A DNA stretch of 19,101 nt from MADRE2 sp964397015 (GTDB taxonomy: Bacteria > Desulfobacterota > Desulfobacteria > Desulfobacterales > Desulfobacteraceae). Within the stretch, counting starts at the first letter, position 1. Each line of letters opens with the position of its first letter. A model generated the notes under the pieces. It had not been told where the DNA came from. It saw nothing but the letters and a program-made list of their open reading frames with translations, and searched no databases. This document shows positions 14,451 through 19,101 of this stretch, in pieces. A program made the position numbers and the translations under genes. Location of the stretch: assembly GCA_964397015.1 (NCBI GenBank), contig CAYNHL010000072.1, positions 1 through 19,101 of the forward strand, read 5' to 3'.

Positions 14451-17400
14451 ATGATACCTGAACTGTACAACAAGATAAAGACCTCCCGAACCCTTACTGT
14501 CAGCGGCATGTCCCGTATGTCTGAAAAGGCTTTTCTGGCAGCCGGCCTGTTTTCAAGGCATGATGATACAATGGTTGCAGTATTTTCTGACCAGAAGCAG
14601 GCCGACCGCTTTATGGACGAGTTGCTGTTTTTTCTGCCCGGTCATACCGAAAGCATCATTTTTTTCCCGGGATACAATATATTACCTTTTAAATCCCTTT
14701 CCTATCACAAGGAAACCACGGCAATGCGGATCGATGCATTGTCAAGGATCGTACAGAATCCATCTTCAAAACGTTTCGTGGTAACCTGCATCCAGCCGAT
14801 GCTTCAGAAGGTCATCCCGAAATCCAGGCTCACAGAATGCATGGAGCTTGTCCTTGACAACGAGGAGATTGACAGGGATGCACTGGTTCAGTTCCTGGAA
14901 GCAACCGGTTATTCCCATACTTCACTGGTGGAAGAGCCTGGGGAGTATGCTGTCAGGGGGGCTATTCTCGATATTTTCTCCCCTGGGAGCCCCCATCCGG
15001 TGCGGCTTGATTTTTTTGGAGACCTGGTTGAATCCTTACGTTTTTTCTCTCCGGTTACCCAGCGAGGAATCAAGCATATTGCAGAAACCGTGATTATTCC
15101 TGCCAGCGAAGCTGTCATTCAAAAAGAATTTATTCCGCATATTCTTTCACGGCTGAGGCAGGCCGGCCGCGAAGCAGGCGTGCCTTCAGACCAGATGCAT
15201 GAGTTTGTACTGGCTGTCCGGGAGCAGGGCAGGTTTCCCGGCATGGAAAGCATGCTGCCCATTGTATATGACTCCCCGGATGCTTTTGTGGATTACCTGC
15301 CGCAAAACACTTTTTTCATGGTGGATGAACCGGCGAGGGTAAATGAAAGTGCAGCGGATTTTACAGCGGCAGCAAAGTTGAATTACGAGACTGCCAAATC
15401 GGAAAACAGGCTTTGTATTCCTCCGGACAGCATGCTTTGTCAGTACGATGCAATAAAGGCCTGCATGGGCCGGCACACAGTTTTATCGCTCTGCCAGGTC
15501 AACGTGGCGGTTCCAGGGGACCTTGATCCGGCTTGTGTAATTGAATACACGGGCTCTGACAACAGCCTTTTGTCTGAACAGCTCAAGCGGCAGGGGCGCA
15601 CGGAAAAGCTTCTCGGGCCGCTGGTAGAATGGCTGGAGGACAAGNNNNNNNNNNNNNNNNNNNNNNNNNNNNNNNNNNNNNNNNNNNNNNNNNNNNNNNN
15701 NNNNNNNNNNNNNNNNNNNNNNNNNNNNNNNNNNNNNNNNNNNNGCAGGGGCGCACGGAAAAGCTTCTCGGGCCGCTGGTAGAATGGCTGGAGGACAAGA
15801 TCGAGAAGAAAATGGCCGTACTCTTTGTCGTCAGCCAGGAAGTCCAGGCCAGGCGGCTGGTATCTTTGCTGCAGCCATACGGTGTCGAACCGGTTTACTG
15901 CCGTCATTTTTCAATTGAGACCCGTTTGTCACCCGGGGTGTACTATACAAGCGGAAATATTGCCCATGGTTTTGTCTGCCCGGATCGGCACCTTGCAGTG
16001 GTCACGGAAAAGGATATTTTTCAGCTGGGTAAAGTGACTCGGCGGTCCGGCAGGCGGCATGAGATCAAAAACAGGTTTATCACTCCCGAAGAATTGAAAA
16101 ACAATGATATCATAGTTCATGCCCAGCACGGGATAGGCCGTTACGAAGGGCTGGTGACACTGACCATCGACAACATGGCACAGGATTTTATCCTGCTGGT
16201 TTATCAGGACGATGACAAGCTTTACCTGCCGGTTGACCGGATGGAAATGATCGGCAAATATATCGGGGTCGAAGGTTATACTCCTGTTCTCGATAAAATC
16301 GGCTCCAAATCATGGATCAATTCCAAGAAAAAGGCCAGAGAGGAGGTTGAAAAGCTTGCGGCCGATCTGCTCGAACTGTATGCAAGGCGAAGGGCCAATA
16401 AAGGCTTTTCATTCAGCCCGCCGGATACCTTTTTCAACGAATTTGAAGCCGCCTTCCCCTATACGGAAACACGCGACCAGCTCAAGGCCATCGATCATGT
16501 GCTCGAAGACATGGCATCCCCCCGGCCCATGGACCGCCTTATCTGCGGTGACGTGGGGTACGGCAAAACCGAAGTTGCCCTTCGGGCCGCTTTTAAGGCG
16601 GTATGTGACGGGCAGCAGGTTGCGGTGGTCGTGCCGACCACGATCCTGGCCGAACAGCATGCCTCCACTTTTAAAGAGCGGCTGGCCGGTTATCCCGTGA
16701 CGGTGGAATGCCTGTCAAGGTTCCGGACCCGCAAGGAACAGGACCGTATCATAAAGCGTATCACCGGGGGGCAGGCGGACATTGTTATCGGCACCCACCG
16801 GCTGCTTCAAAAAGATATTCATTTTCGTTCCCTTGGCCTGCTCATCATTGACGAAGAGCAAAGATTCGGTGTCCAGCACAAGGAAAGGCTCAAGAAAAAA
16901 CGCAGCACTGTCGATGTCCTCGCCCTGACGGCAACACCCATTCCAAGGACACTGCACATGTCTCTGACCGGCATGAGGGATATAAGCGTGATTTCCACAC
17001 CGCCCGAGGACCGCCAGGCAATCGTATCCTATATTTCTACATATGATGATGCAATAGTGGCGGATGCGGTAAGAAAGGAAATGGCCCGCAGCGGACAGGT
17101 CTTTTTTGTCCATAATCATATCAAGTCGATTTCCGGTATGTCCCGGCATCTAAAGAAACTGGTCCCCGAGGCCAGGATAGAAATAGCTCACGGCAGGCTG
17201 GCTGAAAACGAACTTGAAAAGGTCATGCTCGACTTTATCGGCAGGAAAATCGATGTCCTGGTATGTACTACCATCATTGAATCCGGCCTGGATATTCCGG
17301 CCGCCAACACCATGATCATCAACCGGGCGGAGAGATTCGGGCTGGCGCAGATCTATCAGCTTAGAGGAAGGATAGGAAGGGGAGACCACCAGGCCTATGC

Positions 17401-18118
17401 CTATTTGTTTGTTTCTGATGAGGCGGTGCTGACAAAAGATGCAAAAAAAAGGCTGGCCGCCCTTATGGAATACCGGGATCTTGGGTCGGGATTCCAGATC
17501 GCGATGAAAGATCTGCAGATCAGGGGCGCCGGCTCCGCTCTCGGAGTATCACAGTCAGGTCATATTGCCGCTGTCGGGTATGACATGTTTTTGAAACTTC
17601 TGGATCATGCGGTAAAGGACATGAAAGGCGAAAGTGTCGAGGAACCTCTTGACCCGGAAATCAATGTTGCCATGTCCTGCTTTCTGGGACAGGATTATAT
17701 CGAGTCCGTGGAACAGCGGCTGACGATTTACAGAAGACTGTCCCAGGTATCACAGATCTCCCAGATAAGCGATATGCAAAAAGAGCTCGAGGACAGGTTC
17801 GGTCCTCTGCCCAAAGAAGCCCAGAACATGCTTTTGAAAATCATGCTAAGGGTCTGCGCCATAAATGCGGGGGTCAAAAGGCTGGATGTGACAACCAATA
17901 GTGCCACCATTTCATTTTCCAGTGACAGCAAAAACCAGGTGGTTCATCACCTGGACAGTTTGTCAAAATTGAAGGTGGATTATAAAGCAGTTACCCGCGA
18001 TACCATAAAAATAAACCTGGGGAGCAAACGCGGTAAAATTACAAGGACTCTTCTCGACATCCGGCGGATTTTAAAGCATCTGGCACAGGGCAGGCTGGAA
18101 GATTCCGGAAAATCATGA
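14451..18118 (+). CDS. mfd: Transcription-repair coupling factor Mfd, interrupted by an assembly gap
   Basis: Mfd is an ATP-driven translocase that removes RNA polymerase stalled at DNA lesions and recruits UvrA. After removal of 155 bases (one 55-base copy plus 100 Ns) the frame is continuous and encodes 1170 residues (E. coli 1148). Corrected numbering is used here. The N-terminal UvrB-like module includes the FFPGYNILPF and ETTAMRIDAL segments. The RNA-polymerase-interacting domain is near 485-560 (HAQHGIGRYEGL). Helicase motifs follow: GDVGYGKT (648-655, Lys654), DEEQ (749-752), TATPIPRTL and QLRGRIGRG. The TRG-type region GAGSALGVSQSGH comes next, then a C-terminal D7-like domain. ATG 14451 gives the normal N terminus but has no Shine-Dalgarno. 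A GTG 54 bases upstream is less likely. It ends 37 bases from a convergent aminotransferase gene. Confidence 0.97.
15590..15799. repeat. Identical 55-base sequence on both sides of the gap (unmerged contig overlap)
   Basis: Bases 15590-15644 and 15745-15799 are identical over all 55 positions and encode the same mfd peptide (QGRTEKLLGPLVEWLEDK) twice. The length equals a common assembler k-mer, and both copies touch the N run exactly. Collapsing them restores the mfd frame, so this is an artefact and not a biological duplication. Confidence 0.95.
15645..15744. other. Scaffold gap of exactly 100 N
   Basis: A run of 100 undetermined bases inside mfd. The round length is the usual placeholder for a gap of unknown size, and no sequence is actually missing if the flanking 55-base copies are one locus (see the repeat entry). 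Confidence 0.99.
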
Positions 18119-18155
18119 TACAAGCAAGCTGCCATGATGTATTTTGGCCGATATG

Positions 18156-18998
18156 TCATCTGTCTTCCCTGAATTTCGAGGCATGCAGGTCGAGTTCACG
18201 GATTATGGCCAGAGTGTTTTTGCCCGGCCTGCCGTCTTTGATAATTTTTTCGTCGACCCGGGTGACCGGGAGAACACCCTTGTTGGTGCCGGAGATAAAT
18301 ATCTCGTCAGCCGACAGAAGCTGATCCAGATGAATGGGACCCAGCTGTATATCAAACATTTTTTTGGCCAGTTCCAGGATGGCCTGCCGGGTTATTCCTT
18401 TCAAGATTCCTTCGTCAGGCGTTCGCAGTTTCTGGTCGATAAAGGCGAACAGGTTGCTTGTGGTTCCTTCTGACACATGACCGTTCCGGTTGACATAAAG
18501 GGCTTCGACAGCCTGTTCTTTGTGGGCCTGTGTCAATGCCATGGCCGCCGACAGGTAGGAGATGCTCTTGGCGTCGGGAAAATCCCGCTCCTGCCTGATA
18601 GTTATAACCTTGACGCCTGTTTCATACCATTCATCCGGGCATTTTTTCAACGGGTTGATCAAAACGATCAGCCTGGGGTTGTGCTGGAAGGTCAAGAAAT
18701 CGGTACTGGACCCGCCTGTAATCACGATACGGATATTTGCCTCGTCAATGTCATTGTTGCGATCGAGGGTTTCCAGCACAATGGATTCAATCTCTTCCTG
18801 CTGCCAGGGAATGGTCAATCCGATCTGCCGTGCCGACTCTACAAGGCGCTTGATATGTTCCTTGAAAAAATAGGGCCGTCCCCTGAAGGTGCGGATCAGG
18901 TCAAAAACACCGAGCCCCCTCAATATCGCCAGGTCATCCACCGGGATGACCGCATGTTCTTTTGGTACAAATTTACCGTCCACGTAATATATTGTCAC
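18156..18998 (-). CDS. Class IV PLP aminotransferase (D-amino acid or branched-chain type)
   Basis: A 280-residue fold-type IV aminotransferase, the family of BCAT (IlvE), D-alanine transaminase and 4-amino-4-deoxychorismate lyase. Typical elements are YYVDGKFVP at the N terminus, an RGLGVFDLIRTFRGRPYFFKEHIKRL segment (residues ~27-52), the Schiff-base lysine Lys144 in DAKSISYLSA, and EGTTSNLFAF (177-186), the PLP-phosphate loop. ISGTNKGVLPV near 250 is also a family feature. The Leu/Phe-rich substrate regions do not let me separate D-amino acid from branched-chain activity. The start is a GTG at 18998 with GGAGA about 8 bases upstream. It is monocistronic on the minus strand with its own promoter and converges with mfd. 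Confidence 0.92.
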   Translation of the reverse strand: MTIYYVDGKFVPKEHAVIPVDDLAILRGLGVFDLIRTFRGRPYFFKEHIKRLVESARQIGLTIPWQQEEIESIVLETLDRNNDIDEANIRIVITGGSSTDFLTFQHNPRLIVLINPLKKCPDEWYETGVKVITIRQERDFPDAKSISYLSAAMALTQAHKEQAVEALYVNRNGHVSEGTTSNLFAFIDQKLRTPDEGILKGITRQAILELAKKMFDIQLGPIHLDQLLSADEIFISGTNKGVLPVTRVDEKIIKDGRPGKNTLAIIRELDLHASKFREDR

Positions 18999-19041
18999 CT
19001 TAACTGTCTCCGACTGTCAGTGAGGTTGAAAAATTAACATG

Positions 19042-19070
19042 TCTATAGTACTAATAATCATACATTACAA
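19042..19070 (-). promoter_or_regulatory. Possible promoter of the aminotransferase gene
   Basis: Read on the minus strand: TTGTAA (19070-19065), a 17-base spacer, TATAGA (19047-19042). Each hexamer matches 4 of 6 consensus bases. It lies about 45 bases before the GTG at 18998, in an AT-rich stretch that runs to the window edge. Confidence 0.5.
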
Positions 19071-19101
19071 GGGTGTTGAAATCGACAGCAAAAAATTGAT
19101 T

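Noticed and set aside
14397..15782. mfd read as two genes, or as a frameshifted pseudogene
   Set aside because: The break coincides exactly with a 100-N gap flanked by identical 55-base copies. Collapsing them restores one full-length frame.

Overview
The window looks like a chromosomal segment of a Gram-negative anaerobe of the sulfate-reducer type (Desulfobacterota, probably Desulfobacterales). This is inferred from gene content: a PrkA/DUF444/SpoVR operon with a second PrkA-like ATPase, a ferredoxin-nitroreductase fusion, an HPr-domain fusion protein beside ispD, and a type A RNase P RNA. No taxonomic marker was searched. It is mostly ordinary chromosome: I see no insertion sequence, prophage, CRISPR array or tRNA.

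Left part (1-3556). The window opens inside rnpB, whose 3' third is present with its conserved segments and two GNRA-capped hairpins. About 20-30 bases later come a large protein with a C-terminal HPr domain and then ispD (MEP isoprenoid pathway), one base apart. A low-specificity threonine aldolase gene converges on ispD. Its promoter lies back to back with a promoter for the next gene.

Middle part (3557-6789). A solitary periplasmic-binding-protein-like gene without a signal peptide converges with a two-gene minus-strand unit. That unit is a 2x[4Fe-4S]-nitroreductase followed by a modular regulator-like protein, which has a MerR-like helix-turn-helix, a coiled coil, a long acidic region with DDLS-L repeats and a small C-terminal domain.

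Right centre (6790-14345). A strong sigma70-type promoter with a long, structured leader drives a tight operon: PrkA AAA+ kinase, DUF444/YeaH-type vWA protein, SpoVR/YcgB, and a second, divergent PrkA-like ATPase. Junctions are 0, 32 and 1 bases. In E. coli the first two families (yeaG, yeaH) and ycgB are stress and stationary-phase genes. The pairing of an AAA+ ATPase with a MIDAS-type vWA protein suggests a MoxR/VWA-like remodelling machine. The second ATPase has a normal Walker A but an altered Walker B, so it may be a non-hydrolysing partner. This module is the best candidate here for a poorly described system.

Right end (14346-19101). mfd, the transcription-repair coupling factor, is interrupted by a 100-N scaffold gap flanked by an identical 55-base sequence. 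Collapsing the duplication and gap (155 bases) restores a single 1170-residue reading frame, so this is an assembly artefact and not a broken gene. A class IV aminotransferase (D-amino acid or branched-chain type) converges with mfd and has its own promoter near the window edge.
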